Shown here: positions 12,246 to 19,675 of the stretch, one piece after another
Layout of the letters: each line of letters starts with the position of its first letter
Position numbering within the stretch: position 1 is the stretch's first letter
DNA from: Microbacteriaceae bacterium PS02070
GTDB lineage: Bacteria; Actinomycetota; Actinomycetes; Actinomycetales; Microbacteriaceae
DNA length: 33,823 nt
Assembly: GCA_029959865.1 (NCBI GenBank)
Contig: JASCPE010000011.1
Coordinates: forward strand, 1-33,823
Direction of reading: 5' to 3'
The notes under the pieces: model-generated
Databases searched by the model: none
Seen by the model: the letters and a program-made list of their open reading frames with translations, nothing else
Told to the model about the DNA's origin: nothing
Translations under genes and position numbers: made by a program

Positions 12246-13043
12246 ATGACCGCTCGAATTCTCGCCCTCTGCAACCAGAAGGGCGGCGTCGGCAAGAGCA
12301 CGACGCTGTTTCAGCTCGCGCGCGTCGCGGTGCTCGCCGGTCGCCGCGTGCTGGCCGTCGACAACGACCCACAGGGCAACCTCACGAGCAACATCACCGC
12401 CGAGGAGGTCGACGCCGAGCAGGCGGGCCTGGCCGACGTGCTAAGCACCCGCGCAGACGACACCATGCGCGACGTCATCGTGCCGGGACTCTGGCCCGGC
12501 CTCGACGTCGTGCCGACGTCCGGGGCCTCACTCGGGAACGTGCGGGATGAACTGGTCATAGCCGGCGCCGGCCGAGAGGTTCGGCTGCGCGAAGCGTTGG
12601 CCCAGGTGATCGAGGACTACGACCTGATCCTGATCGACTCCGCGCCATCCCTCGACCAGCTCACGATCAACGCCCTCACCGCGGCCGACGGGGCGGTGAT
12701 CGTCACCCACACGAAGAAGTGGAGCCTTGACGGGCTCGGGCAGCTCCTCGACACGATCGGGAACGTCCAGCGGTACTACAACCCCGGACTGAGCGTCGCC
12801 GGAATCATCGTCAACCAGCACGAGGAGCGCACCGTCGGCGGGGCCGCCTGGCTCGACGAGCTCCGCGCGGCCGCCGAGGGCCGCGGGCTGCGCCTGATCG
12901 GTCGACCCATCCCCAAGCGCGTCGTGATCGCAGACGCCACCGAGGCCGCGCGCGGCCTCGACGAGTGGGGGAGTGCCGAGGCAACCGCGCTCGGAGCGAT
13001 CTACGCCGAGCACCTGGCAGCTATCGAAGGAGATCCGTCATGA
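12246..13043 (+). CDS. parA: ParA partition ATPase
   Basis: The protein has 265 residues from an ATG with a GGAGGT site. It starts directly with the ATPase core: Walker A KGGVGKSTT (K12, K17), the DNDPQGNLT switch I motif, and LILIDSAPSLDQ as Walker B-like strand. There is no N-terminal helix-turn-helix, so it resembles type Ib or Soj-like ParA proteins that do not bind the operator themselves. It moves or positions plasmid copies with a centromere-binding partner, encoded by the gene that overlaps its stop codon. It is distinct from the longer ParA-like ATPase in the transfer accessory operon. Confidence 0.9.
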   Translation: MTARILALCNQKGGVGKSTTLFQLARVAVLAGRRVLAVDNDPQGNLTSNITAEEVDAEQAGLADVLSTRADDTMRDVIVPGLWPGLDVVPTSGASLGNVRDELVIAGAGREVRLREALAQVIEDYDLILIDSAPSLDQLTINALTAADGAVIVTHTKKWSLDGLGQLLDTIGNVQRYYNPGLSVAGIIVNQHEERTVGGAAWLDELRAAAEGRGLRLIGRPIPKRVVIADATEAARGLDEWGSAEATALGAIYAEHLAAIEGDPS

Positions 13044-13444
13044 ACCGTCCCGCCCCCCGTAAGTCGAGCCTGTCGAGCGCGAGCCCGTTCGATCACCCCA
13101 CGGCCCCGGAAGCGGCCCAGGAGGCTCCCGCATCGGCTCCCGCCTCCACTGCGCCCGCCCCGGCGGCCAAGAGCGTCACAGAGCCGCTGAGCGCCGCTGA
13201 GAAGGGCGAGAAGCCCGGCAAGCCCCCCAAGATCACGATCTACCAGCACCCCGACGACTCCGCCCGCATGCGCGGCGCGATCGTCGCCTACATGCGCAAC
13301 GTCGGCATGACGAACCTGTCGAAGTTCGCCAACGAGGCGATCATGGAGAAGGTGGAGCGCCTGGAAGCTCAGTACAACGGCGGGGAGCCGTTCGAGCCAG
13401 TCGGCCCGGGCGTGCTCACCGTCGGCCGACCGATGGGGGAGTGA
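13040..13444 (+). CDS. Centromere-binding ParB-like small protein
   Basis: The protein has 134 residues; the ATG overlaps the parA stop (ATGA). The first 80 residues are disordered and Ala/Pro-rich. The C-terminal part reads as a short basic domain (PKITIYQHPDDSARMRGAIVAYMRNVG, then NLSKFANEAIMEKVERLEAQY), the strand-helix-helix layout of ribbon-helix-helix partition proteins. With its position after parA, it is the likely centromere-binding partner. It is also the best local candidate to bind the AATA-N4-TATT repeats, which would make these sites centromere-like as well as operators (inference). Confidence 0.75.
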   Translation: MNRPAPRKSSLSSASPFDHPTAPEAAQEAPASAPASTAPAPAAKSVTEPLSAAEKGEKPGKPPKITIYQHPDDSARMRGAIVAYMRNVGMTNLSKFANEAIMEKVERLEAQYNGGEPFEPVGPGVLTVGRPMGE

Positions 13445-13445
13445 C

Positions 13446-13688
13446 ATGGTTTCTCGCACTGCAACAGCCGTGATCGTCAAGGCGTCGACGGTCGCCACCG
13501 ATGGCGTCGAGGCGACGCGCTACTACGGCCCGTTCCTGCCGCACGTCGGCTCGGCCACGACGACGTTTCTCGAGGAGCTGGAGGACGAGCTGAAAGACTC
13601 CGGCCGTTACCGGAGCTGGGACGTTTCAGTGGAGGACGTGTTCATCGGAACCGACGAGTCCGATTGCGAAGTCCGCGCGACCAGATAG
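13446..13688 (+). CDS. Hypothetical small protein
   Basis: The protein has 80 residues; its ATG is one base after the preceding stop. It has a strand-rich beginning (TAVIVKASTVATDGVEATRYYGPF) and a helix (TTTFLEELEDELKDSG), ending in an acidic stretch. I do not recognise a family. Its start YYGPF and the next protein's AYGPYENATEAAAAL suggest the two small proteins may be distantly related. It probably lies in the par transcript. Confidence 0.65.
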   Translation: MVSRTATAVIVKASTVATDGVEATRYYGPFLPHVGSATTTFLEELEDELKDSGRYRSWDVSVEDVFIGTDESDCEVRATR

Positions 13689-13696
13689 GAGCACGC

Positions 13697-13960
13697 ATGG
13701 CTACTCCATCGTCAATCGGCCTGCAAGCGGCGGGCCTCCTCGCAACGCTCGGAGACCCCGACGCCGACCCTAATCGTTCGCACGCAGTCATCGTTACGGA
13801 CCCTGTAGTGAACCCCGGATTTCTAGAGGCTTACGGGCCGTACGAGAACGCGACCGAGGCGGCCGCAGCGCTCGAAGTCATCCGGGCCAAGATCGACATG
13901 GGCCGGCCTGGCGGGTGGGCGTGGACGTACACCGTCACACCGCTCCGATCGACCCCATAG
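13697..13960 (+). CDS. Hypothetical small protein
   Basis: The protein has 87 residues from the ATG at 13697, with GATAGGAG upstream. It contains SHAVIVTDPVVNPGFLEAYGPYENATEAAAALEVIRAKI, reminiscent of small proteins that track sequence-edge strands around a single helix, but no family is recognised. It closes the par-linked plus-strand group and converges with the gene at 13963-14241, leaving only two bases between the stops. Confidence 0.65.
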   Translation: MATPSSIGLQAAGLLATLGDPDADPNRSHAVIVTDPVVNPGFLEAYGPYENATEAAAALEVIRAKIDMGRPGGWAWTYTVTPLRSTP

Positions 13961-13962
13961 GG

Positions 13963-14241
13963 CTACGGCGTGCGCTGTACCGGAGTGACCGCGGACGCCC
14001 AGACCCAGGCGCGGTACTCGGTGCCGCGGATCGAGAACACCACCCCGACGGCATCCGCCGTCCAGCGCGCCGCTACCGCGTCGACGAGCGCAGGTTTCAA
14101 CCCGAACCGCACCCAGGCTCGCACCGGCTTGGGTCGAGGGTCGATCGTCACCGGCTCGGAGTCCAAGCGCAGCTCCTCTGGCGTGAGTGACTGCAAGGGG
14201 CCAGCGCTCACCACCGCCTGTTCCAAGATGCGCTCATTCAT
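13963..14241 (-). CDS. Small protein whose true start may be an ATC codon at 14283
   Basis: From the ATG at 14241 the protein has 92 residues. Upstream in frame the codons still look coding (IGSNKRYAHHYDRL) and reach an ATC at 14283-14281, six bases after GGGGAGGAG, an excellent ribosome-binding site. No ATG, GTG or TTG exists between that site and 14241, and the ATG at 14241 has no such site. Features include PEELRLDSEPVTIDPRPKPVRAWVRFG and a terminal YRAWVWASAV strand. I associate this kind of sequence with small actinobacterial mobile-element proteins of unknown function, but cannot name the family. Its promoter would overlap the SOS box at 14322. Confidence 0.7.
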   Translation of the reverse strand: MNERILEQAVVSAGPLQSLTPEELRLDSEPVTIDPRPKPVRAWVRFGLKPALVDAVAARWTADAVGVVFSIRGTEYRAWVWASAVTPVQRTP

Positions 14242-14321
14242 CAGACGGTCGTAGTGGTGCGCATAGCGCTTGTTGCTCCCGATGGCCGACTCCTCCCCGG
14301 CCAGGATGAGACTACCGTTAT

Positions 14322-14337
14322 TCGAACATGTGTTCGA
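14322..14337. promoter_or_regulatory. LexA (SOS) box
   Basis: TCGAAC-ATGT-GTTCGA is an exact match to the actinobacterial LexA operator TCGAAC-N4-GTTCGA. It sits between the divergent small genes at 14283/14241 (minus) and 14409 (plus), 38 bases upstream of the ribosome-binding site of the first and about 70 bases upstream of the second. Either could be induced by DNA damage. Confidence 0.75.
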
Positions 14338-14408
14338 TTTGCGCGGTTCTTTGCTTTGCCCCCGAGCGCATGTCAGTTACGATCCGGGAAGCTCTGGGGG
14401 GAGTGTCT

Positions 14409-14582
14409 GTGACTGAGCGAGTAGCGGAACGGGTGCGCCGACTGCTGCACGAGAACCCGGAGCTTGAAATCCGGTTCACCGAGGCGATCACGCGGGATAG
14501 CTACTACCAAGGCCCCGTCGTGCTGTTCTTGCACCCCACGCACCAGGCCCTCGTCGACGAGCTGCGCGCCGAATCTCGCTGA
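14409..14582 (+). CDS. Small hypothetical protein downstream of the SOS box
   Basis: The protein has 57 residues from a GTG preceded by GGGGGGAG. An in-frame GTG two codons earlier and an ATG at 14370 are alternatives. The sequence is a single alpha/beta unit (VAERVRRLLHENPELEIRFTEAI, then GPVVLFLHPTHQALVDELRAE). I do not recognise the family. The frame upstream of the start crosses the LexA box, so the shorter form is preferred. It is the last gene before the lower-GC cargo block. Confidence 0.55.
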   Translation: MTERVAERVRRLLHENPELEIRFTEAITRDSYYQGPVVLFLHPTHQALVDELRAESR

Positions 14583-14678
14583 CACTGACGGACCGACGCG
14601 ATCTTTCCAACTATTGCTTACGTCGTTGGAGATTCCGATGGCCGTCGATCAAGGCGTAACTAGGTGATTTCGTTGAGT

Positions 14679-15341
14679 TCAGGCACGGGCGATCTGTTGG
14701 ATGACTTGGATGGCTACGGCGACGACGAGGGCGTTGTAGAAGAAGCTCACGATGCTGTGTGTGAGGACGAGCCACCGCATCCGCACGGTGGCCACGGTGG
14801 CGTCGGATGTCGCGAACGAGGTTCCGATCGTGAACGCGAAGTACAGGAAGTCCGCCAGGCCGGGATGTGTCGTGCGGGGGAATTCGAGCGCGGGATGCTC
14901 GGGGTCGCGGTGTTGGAGTGTTTCGTAGACCTGGGCGAAGCCGGTGTGGAGCAGGTGCCAGGACAAGATGATGCCGATCGCGGCCGCCACTCCGAGGAAT
15001 ACCGTTTCCCCTCGGGGAGCTTCGGCGGGAACGCGGATTGTGATCGCGAGAACGGCTGCGTTCACCCCGACGAGACTGGCCATGAGCGGTAGCACCCACG
15101 ACAGTGTGTCTAGGGTTCCCGATCGGCGGCTTCCGTCTCGGCCGGTGATGCTGCGTCGCCAGGTGAGGATTGACCCGGTGAGGAGATATGCCGTCGCTAG
15201 TGCTTCCCACACGATCAGCACGACCACGCTTCCGGAGAGCACGTACCCCACTGCCACGAGCACGGTCACGAGTTCTGCAGCAGTGACGAGGTAGTCGGCC
15301 CAGCGGTGCGTTCCCTCGCGTGGGGGCCGCTCTGCGTCCAT
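14679..15341 (-). CDS. DUF1345 family membrane protein
   Basis: The protein has 220 residues from an ATG with GAGGGGAAGC upstream. It has about five hydrophobic segments and the DUF1345 hallmark region HPGLADFLYFAFTIGTSFATSDATV with the following RWLVLTHSIVSFFYNALVVAVAI. DUF1345 proteins are integral membrane proteins of unknown function. It diverges from the TetR regulator across a 76-bp region holding the TetR-type operator, so it may be controlled together with the SMR pumps. Codon use is less GC-rich than in the plasmid backbone, consistent with acquired cargo. Confidence 0.85.
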   Translation of the reverse strand: MDAERPPREGTHRWADYLVTAAELVTVLVAVGYVLSGSVVVLIVWEALATAYLLTGSILTWRRSITGRDGSRRSGTLDTLSWVLPLMASLVGVNAAVLAITIRVPAEAPRGETVFLGVAAAIGIILSWHLLHTGFAQVYETLQHRDPEHPALEFPRTTHPGLADFLYFAFTIGTSFATSDATVATVRMRWLVLTHSIVSFFYNALVVAVAIQVIQQIARA

Positions 15342-15387
15342 GATCGCTTCCCCTCAAGATTCGCCAGTCTCAGCAACCCTACAGCTT

Positions 15388-15417
15388 GGTTACCTTCCGG
15401 ATGGTAACCTTTTGGTT
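15388..15417. promoter_or_regulatory. TetR-type operator between DUF1345 and tetR genes
   Basis: The arms GGTTACC (15388-15394) and GGTAACC (15403-15409) are exact inverse complements around 8 bp, followed by a further GGTTA at 15413-15417 that abuts the TetR ATG. There is no ribosome-binding site before that ATG, so the regulator mRNA may be leaderless. Confidence 0.7.
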
Positions 15418-15948
15418 ATGGGAACTGAGACACCGCATTCGATCATCGCCGCGGCCTTCGCGCAGCTGGAAGAGGGCGGGTCGGTGTCGTTGGATTCGGT
15501 CGCCCGCGCTGTCGGGTTGACGAAGCCCGGGGTGATGTATCACTACCCCACTAAGGAAGCCCTCATGCTCGCGCTGGTCGATTCGGTCCTGGACCGGTGG
15601 GAGAGCGAGCTCACCGCCCGACTCGGGGTTACTTCGTCCCAGGCGGGCCCGCATGATCGGATCCGCGCCTACCTGGACTGGTCGCTTTCCGGAGAGTTCA
15701 GCGAAACAGACCTGGTCGCGATGAGTGACCCGAAACTACGCCGCACCCTCACCCACCGGTGGACGGAGCGCCTCGCACCCTGGCTGACACTGCCGACCGA
15801 TCTAGCCCCCGACGTGCGGGCGCGCCTGATCGCCGCACGCCTCCTCGCCGATGGCGGCTGGCTCGCCGACGCCACCAACTTCTTTCCCCCCACACCCGAT
15901 GAACGCGCCCGCGTTCACCTCCTCGCCCACAACCTGATTAAGGACTAG
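15418..15948 (+). CDS. TetR-family regulator of the SMR pump pair
   Basis: The protein has 176 residues. The N-terminal helix-turn-helix is clear: SIIAAAFAQLEEGGSVSLDSVARAVGLTKPGVMYHYPTKEALMLALV. The C-terminal ligand-binding part is shorter than usual but complete (ends HLLAHNLIKD). The ATG was chosen because an upstream in-frame ATG at 15340 would place the operator within the gene. TetR regulators next to drug pumps bind pump substrates and release the operator, and the first SMR gene starts 3 bases after this stop, so all three are probably cotranscribed and autoregulated through the GGTTACC/GGTAACC site. Confidence 0.88.
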   Translation: MGTETPHSIIAAAFAQLEEGGSVSLDSVARAVGLTKPGVMYHYPTKEALMLALVDSVLDRWESELTARLGVTSSQAGPHDRIRAYLDWSLSGEFSETDLVAMSDPKLRRTLTHRWTERLAPWLTLPTDLAPDVRARLIAARLLADGGWLADATNFFPPTPDERARVHLLAHNLIKD

Positions 15949-15951
15949 CAA

Positions 15952-16299
15952 ATGAAGAAATGGCTCCTGCTCGCTGGAGCGATCGTGAGCGAGGTCACGG
16001 CCTCGCTCGCCCTCCAAGCCGCTCAAGATCACCCCGCCTGGTACGTCGTCGTCGGTGTCGGCTTCGTCGCCGCTTTCAGCCTCCTCGGCCTCGTTCTCCG
16101 GCAGGGCATGGCGCTCGGTGTGGCCTATGGCATCTGGGGGGCGATGGGTGTGGCGCTGACCGCTATCTTCGCCGCGATCATCTTCGGCCAACCCCTGACC
16201 CTGATCATGATCCTTGGCCTGGTCCTCATCATCGGCGGCGTCCTCACCGTCGAAATGGGCTCCCAAGCTGCGCTTCGCAAGCGGGAGGCGAACGCCTGA
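15952..16299 (+). CDS. SMR-family multidrug exporter subunit 1
   Basis: The protein has 115 residues and four hydrophobic helices, the standard SMR layout. The essential membrane glutamate is present near the start (AIVSEVTASLAL), and GVAYGIWGAMGVALTAI is the conserved helix 3 signature. It exports quaternary ammonium or other cationic compounds in exchange for protons. The slightly long, charged C-terminus (QAALRKREANA) and the overlapping second SMR gene suggest a heterodimeric pump with opposite topologies, as known for paired SMR systems. Confidence 0.9.
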   Translation: MKKWLLLAGAIVSEVTASLALQAAQDHPAWYVVVGVGFVAAFSLLGLVLRQGMALGVAYGIWGAMGVALTAIFAAIIFGQPLTLIMILGLVLIIGGVLTVEMGSQAALRKREANA

Positions 16300-16619
16300 T
16301 GGTCTGGCTCTTCCTCATCCTCGCCATCATCCTCGAAGTCGGTGCTGCACTGTCCCTGCGGGTGGCCACGAATGGCAAGAAGTTGTTCTTCATCGCCGTG
16401 GTCGTCGGGTACCTCGGTGCGTTCTTCTTCCTCACACAGGTCCTCTCGCTGGGCCTTGGCATCGGTGTCGCCTACGGAATCTGGGCAGCGTCCGGCGTTG
16501 CGCTCACCGCGGTGGCCAGCAAGTTCCTGTTCAACGAGCCCTTCACTTGGGTGATGGCCGCCGGTATCGCGCTCATCATCGGCGGTGTCCTCCTGGTCGA
16601 GCTCGGTGCTGCCCACTAA
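16299..16619 (+). CDS. SMR-family multidrug exporter subunit 2
   Basis: The protein has 106 residues; its ATG overlaps the stop of subunit 1 (TGATG), with GGGAGG upstream. It also has four helices, the conserved glutamate (ILEVGAALSL) and the GVAYGIWAASGVALTAV signature. Its loops carry the basic residues in different places (NGKKLF) from subunit 1, in line with an inverse orientation in a heterodimer. Both are needed in known paired SMRs; that is inferred here from synteny. Confidence 0.9.
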   Translation: MVWLFLILAIILEVGAALSLRVATNGKKLFFIAVVVGYLGAFFFLTQVLSLGLGIGVAYGIWAASGVALTAVASKFLFNEPFTWVMAAGIALIIGGVLLVELGAAH

Positions 16620-16659
16620 ACGGCCGAGCGCCGCCGTCCGACGGGCGTCCACAAATAGG

Positions 16660-17820
16660 ATGCACGTTCGCCGCTTCCCCGCGAGCCTCGGCTCCCGCGG
16701 AGGCGGGAGGGGTGCGTTGTCCTCCGCTGGGCTTGCTGCGCATCCGTTCAGGTATGCGCTTATCGCCACCCTCGGCGTCGGGTGTGGGATGGCGATCCTG
16801 GCCGCGATCGGCGCCCTGGGAACCGTCCTCGTGTACATCGGACTAGCGTTCTTCCTGGCCATCGCCGCGGAACCGCTCCTCAGCTACGCGCAGCAGCGAA
16901 GAATGCCTCGGTGGGCGGCAGTTCTCACTATCGCCTTCATTCTCCTCGTCGGCACCGCGTTCCTCATCACTGTGATCCTTCCAGCAGTATCCGAACAGGT
17001 CACGGCCGTCGCTAACCAGGCCTTTACGCTCGTGTCGGCGATCCCGGATCAGCCGTGGTTCCTCTGGCTGATCGGCATGATCGGGGATGGTCTGGACGTG
17101 AACAATCTGCTGGCGAACGCGACTGCTTTCCTCGCGAATCCAGATCAGCTCTTGAAACTCTCTGGTGGTCTGCTAGAGGTTGGCACCGGCATCATCGACG
17201 CCATCACTGGTGTGATCATCGTGACCGTTTTGACGATCTACCTCGCTCTCACCATGCCGGCCATCAAGGCGAAGGCCTACGAGCTGGTCGCGTACCGCGC
17301 CCGCCACCGAGTGAAGTCGATCGCGGAGGAAATTCTGCAGTCTGTTGGTCGTTTCGTCGGGGGACAGATCGTCCTCGCGTTCGTCAATGCGCTCGTAACG
17401 TTCATCGTGACCTCCGCGGCGGGAAGCCCAGCTCCTGCCCTCCTTTCTCTGATCGCCTTTATTGGTGCGCTCATCCCCGTTGTCGGGCCTGTCATCGGAG
17501 CGAGCATCGCGGCCATCATCACACTCGAGACGGGCCTGGTTCCGGCCATCGTCGTTGCCGCCATCCTGCTCGCCTACCTGCAAGTAGAGGCCTACGTACT
17601 CACGCCGCGAGTCATGGCCCGCGCCGTAGCCATGCCGGGAGCACTTGTTATCGTCGCTGCCCTCGGTGGCGCTGCCCTCGGCGGCATTCTCGGTGCCCTT
17701 GTCGCGGTGCCAATCGCCGCTGCTGGCATCACGATCGTCAACCGGGTCATCATCCCCCATCAACAAGCGGGTGTACCGCGGGTGGTGCGGCTCCGTCGCC
17801 GGGAGGATTCGGCAAGCTAG
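16660..17820 (+). CDS. AI-2E family (PerM/DUF20) transporter
   Basis: The protein has 386 residues from the ATG at 16660. A TTG at 16717, behind GGGAGGGG, is an alternative start that would remove 19 residues. It has about seven to eight membrane segments with the family plan: an N-terminal pair, a large loop with amphipathic helices (VSEQVTAVANQAFTLVSAIPDQ), then the conserved GGQIVLAFVNALVTFIV, IGALIPVVGPVIGA and LQVEAYVLTPRVMARAV regions. Members export AI-2, act as Na/H antiporters or have unknown substrates. It sits 40 bases after the SMR pair and its stop overlaps the convergent MFS stop by 4 bases. Confidence 0.88.
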   Translation: MHVRRFPASLGSRGGGRGALSSAGLAAHPFRYALIATLGVGCGMAILAAIGALGTVLVYIGLAFFLAIAAEPLLSYAQQRRMPRWAAVLTIAFILLVGTAFLITVILPAVSEQVTAVANQAFTLVSAIPDQPWFLWLIGMIGDGLDVNNLLANATAFLANPDQLLKLSGGLLEVGTGIIDAITGVIIVTVLTIYLALTMPAIKAKAYELVAYRARHRVKSIAEEILQSVGRFVGGQIVLAFVNALVTFIVTSAAGSPAPALLSLIAFIGALIPVVGPVIGASIAAIITLETGLVPAIVVAAILLAYLQVEAYVLTPRVMARAVAMPGALVIVAALGGAALGGILGALVAVPIAAAGITIVNRVIIPHQQAGVPRVVRLRRREDSAS

Positions 17821-19019
17821 CGGGTACCTTCATGCGGGGTGTTGAGGGGGCGCATCAGCGCTAGCGCGAAGGTTCCCACTGCCGCGGCGGTGACTGCGAT
17901 GAGAGTGACGGCGATAGGACCGTGGTCGAGGACAAGGCCGCCGAGGGTGGCTCCGGCTGCGACACCGAGGTTGAGGACGGTGACGACGATGCTTCCGGCC
18001 AGAGGTCGGAATGCGCTCGTGGATACGCGCATCACCCGGGTTTGCAGGATCGGGGGAAACGCGCCGACCGCGATTCCCCAGATCGCAACTCCGATGATGA
18101 ACACGACCGGTTGCCCTGAGCTCAAAGCGAGCACGGCGAGACCAACCGTCACTAGAGTTGCCGCGGCGACGATCGCACCGCGTGGGTACCGGTCGGACGC
18201 GAAACCGGACCCGGCGATACCTACTGCCCCGCTCACTCCGAACACCAACAGCATCAAGGGGATCGCGGCACCGGGCAGCCTGCCCAACTGGGTGACTAGT
18301 GCCGTGAGGTAGGTGAAGACAGCGAAGTGCCCGACCAACACCAGCCCTCCCGCGATCGCTACCGCAATCACTCGGGAAGCGCTGCGATCCCACCCGCCGC
18401 CACCGGCAGGCATCGTTGACGGTACCTGCGGCAGGATGAGCCAGAGCACCCCGGCGGTCATGACAAGAACCACAGATAGGCCGATGAAGATGGCCCGCCA
18501 CCCCACCACATCGGCCAGAGCCGCCGCGATCGGTAGTCCGGCAAGGCCGGCGAGCGTGGGCCCAGCCAGGACGATCGCCAGCGCCCGTCCGAGCCGCTCG
18601 GCAGTGATGACGGAGGCGACGTAGGAAACGACGAGTGCCCAGAACAGGCCGTGCGCCGTCGCGGCGAGGATACGACCGGTAAGTGCGAGCGGGAGACTAG
18701 AGGCGGTCGCGGTGAGCAGGTTCGCTGCCGCGATCACGATTAGACACGCTGCCAGCAGTGGCGTGCGGGGTAACCGGATCGTGAGCCGCACAAGTGGAAT
18801 CCCCACGATCGCAATGGTGAGCGCCCAGGCGCTCACCAGCAACCCAATTGCTGATTCCGAGACGCCCAGATCGGCGCTCATTACCGGCAAGAGCCCAGAT
18901 GGCAACATCTCGACCGTCACCGTCAGCAGCGTCGCCGCGGTCAGCACCGCCAGAATCGGCCAGGCCCGGTGCGGACCGGCGGTGCCGGGCAGGGGTAAAG
19001 ACGTCGATCGTGTGCTCAT
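17817..19019 (-). CDS. MFS drug-efflux transporter (DHA1 type)
   Basis: The protein has 400 residues with about twelve hydrophobic segments. MPSGLLPVMSADLGVSESAIGLLVSAWALTIAIVGIPL is typical of DHA1 12-TM exporters (chloramphenicol/arabinose efflux and similar), and GRILAATAHGLFWALV and AGSGFASDRYPRGAI are further family features. The substrate cannot be read from sequence. There is no good ribosome-binding site before the ATG, so initiation may be leaderless. It diverges from the MerR regulator, with the operator TTGACA-N4-TGTCAA between them, so the MerR protein probably controls it. Confidence 0.87.
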   Translation of the reverse strand: MSTRSTSLPLPGTAGPHRAWPILAVLTAATLLTVTVEMLPSGLLPVMSADLGVSESAIGLLVSAWALTIAIVGIPLVRLTIRLPRTPLLAACLIVIAAANLLTATASSLPLALTGRILAATAHGLFWALVVSYVASVITAERLGRALAIVLAGPTLAGLAGLPIAAALADVVGWRAIFIGLSVVLVMTAGVLWLILPQVPSTMPAGGGGWDRSASRVIAVAIAGGLVLVGHFAVFTYLTALVTQLGRLPGAAIPLMLLVFGVSGAVGIAGSGFASDRYPRGAIVAAATLVTVGLAVLALSSGQPVVFIIGVAIWGIAVGAFPPILQTRVMRVSTSAFRPLAGSIVVTVLNLGVAAGATLGGLVLDHGPIAVTLIAVTAAAVGTFALALMRPLNTPHEGTR

Positions 19020-19035
19020 GCGACTACGCTAAAGA

Positions 19036-19051
19036 TTGACACCACTGTCAA
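19036..19051. promoter_or_regulatory. MerR-type operator between MFS and MerR genes
   Basis: TTGACA-CCAC-TGTCAA is a perfect inverted repeat of 6-bp arms, 17 bases upstream of the MFS ATG and 44 before the MerR ATG. On the minus strand it supplies TTGACA-like -35 sequences ahead of a TTTAGC-like element, as in MerR-controlled promoters with long spacers. Confidence 0.65.
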
Positions 19052-19095
19052 GGTCAAGCCTGGTGCCCCAAGTCCCAGGCGAGAGAGATGAGCGG

Positions 19096-19455
19096 ATGCG
19101 GATCGGTGAGATATCCCAGCGCAGCGCAGTCGCGCCCCGAATGCTGCGCTACTACGAAGCCCAGGGACTCCTCCAACCCGGACGACACCCCAACGGGTAC
19201 CGCGACTACTCCGAATCCGATCTGAACCAGGTCGTCACGATCCGAGACCTCTCTCGCTCCGGTGTCCCGACGCGATTCATCAAGATTGTCCTCGACCGCC
19301 AGAGCGGCCAATCCGGATGGTCGAGCACCTGCGACGACATCCTCGCCCGCATGGTCACCGAACAGATCGACGACCTCGACACCAAGATCGCCTGCCTCAC
19401 CACCAGCCGCGCAGCGCTGACCCAGTTCCTCCGCGAAACCCACGCCAACACCTAA
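19096..19455 (+). CDS. MerR-family regulator
   Basis: The protein has 119 residues from the ATG at 19096. The winged-helix start is canonical (MRIGEISQRSAVAPRMLRYYEAQGLLQPGRHPNGYRDYSE), followed by the dimer helix (LDTKIACLTTSRAALTQFLRE). Only one or two cysteines occur in the effector half (STCDD, KIACLTT), so metal sensing is unclear; drug or redox sensing is possible. It is divergent from the MFS pump, whose promoter region carries a matching inverted repeat. It ends the cargo block. Confidence 0.87.
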   Translation: MRIGEISQRSAVAPRMLRYYEAQGLLQPGRHPNGYRDYSESDLNQVVTIRDLSRSGVPTRFIKIVLDRQSGQSGWSSTCDDILARMVTEQIDDLDTKIACLTTSRAALTQFLRETHANT

Positions 19456-19575
19456 CGCAGCCATCGACGCGCCGCCTGGTAGTCCGGTACTCGGTCTCTT
19501 GTAGGAATCCGCAACGGACCGAAACTGATCGATTCCGGCACGGCTGCGAGCTGCACCGCGGCGACGTCGACACGC
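19452..19575 (-). pseudogene. Possible remnant of a coding sequence at the cargo boundary
   Basis: On the minus strand an open frame ends at 19452 with codons that look translated in their first half (VDVAAVQLAAVPESIS, mostly G or C in third position), then IPTRDRVPDYQAARRWLR. No sensible start exists: upstream the frame runs into the repeats and antitoxin gene. It may be the 3' end of a gene truncated when the efflux block was acquired. Evidence is only codon pattern, so this is tentative. Confidence 0.2.
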
Positions 19576-19576
19576 C

Positions 19577-19647
19577 GTGCCGAAAGTCCGTGCCGAAACC
19601 CTCTTGTGCCGAAACTTCTTATAGACCGTTTTCGGGAAAACCGGTAG
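19577..19647. promoter_or_regulatory. Toxin-antitoxin promoter region with GTGCCGAAA repeats
   Basis: GTGCCGAAA occurs three times on the plus strand (19577, 19590, 19606), and an inverted repeat GTTTT-CGGG-AAAAC (about 19629-19641) follows, overlapping a TATAGA element at 19620. The antitoxin GTG lies 29 bases beyond, behind GAAGGGAG. Toxin-antitoxin operons are commonly autoregulated at such repeats. Confidence 0.5.
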
Positions 19648-19675
19648 ACTGGTAGGACGACGAAGGGAGCCCATC

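Noticed and set aside
14588..19522. ACGGACCGA present near both edges of the efflux block (14588 and 19514)
   Set aside because: Nine bases of GC-rich sequence are too short to support a target-site duplication or attachment site, and nothing adjacent resembles terminal inverted repeats.
5884..19647. Identical 12-mer GAAAACCGGTAG in the replication leader (5884) and the toxin-antitoxin promoter (19636)
   Set aside because: A 12-base match between two sites is expected by chance many times in a 33-kb sequence, and the flanks differ.
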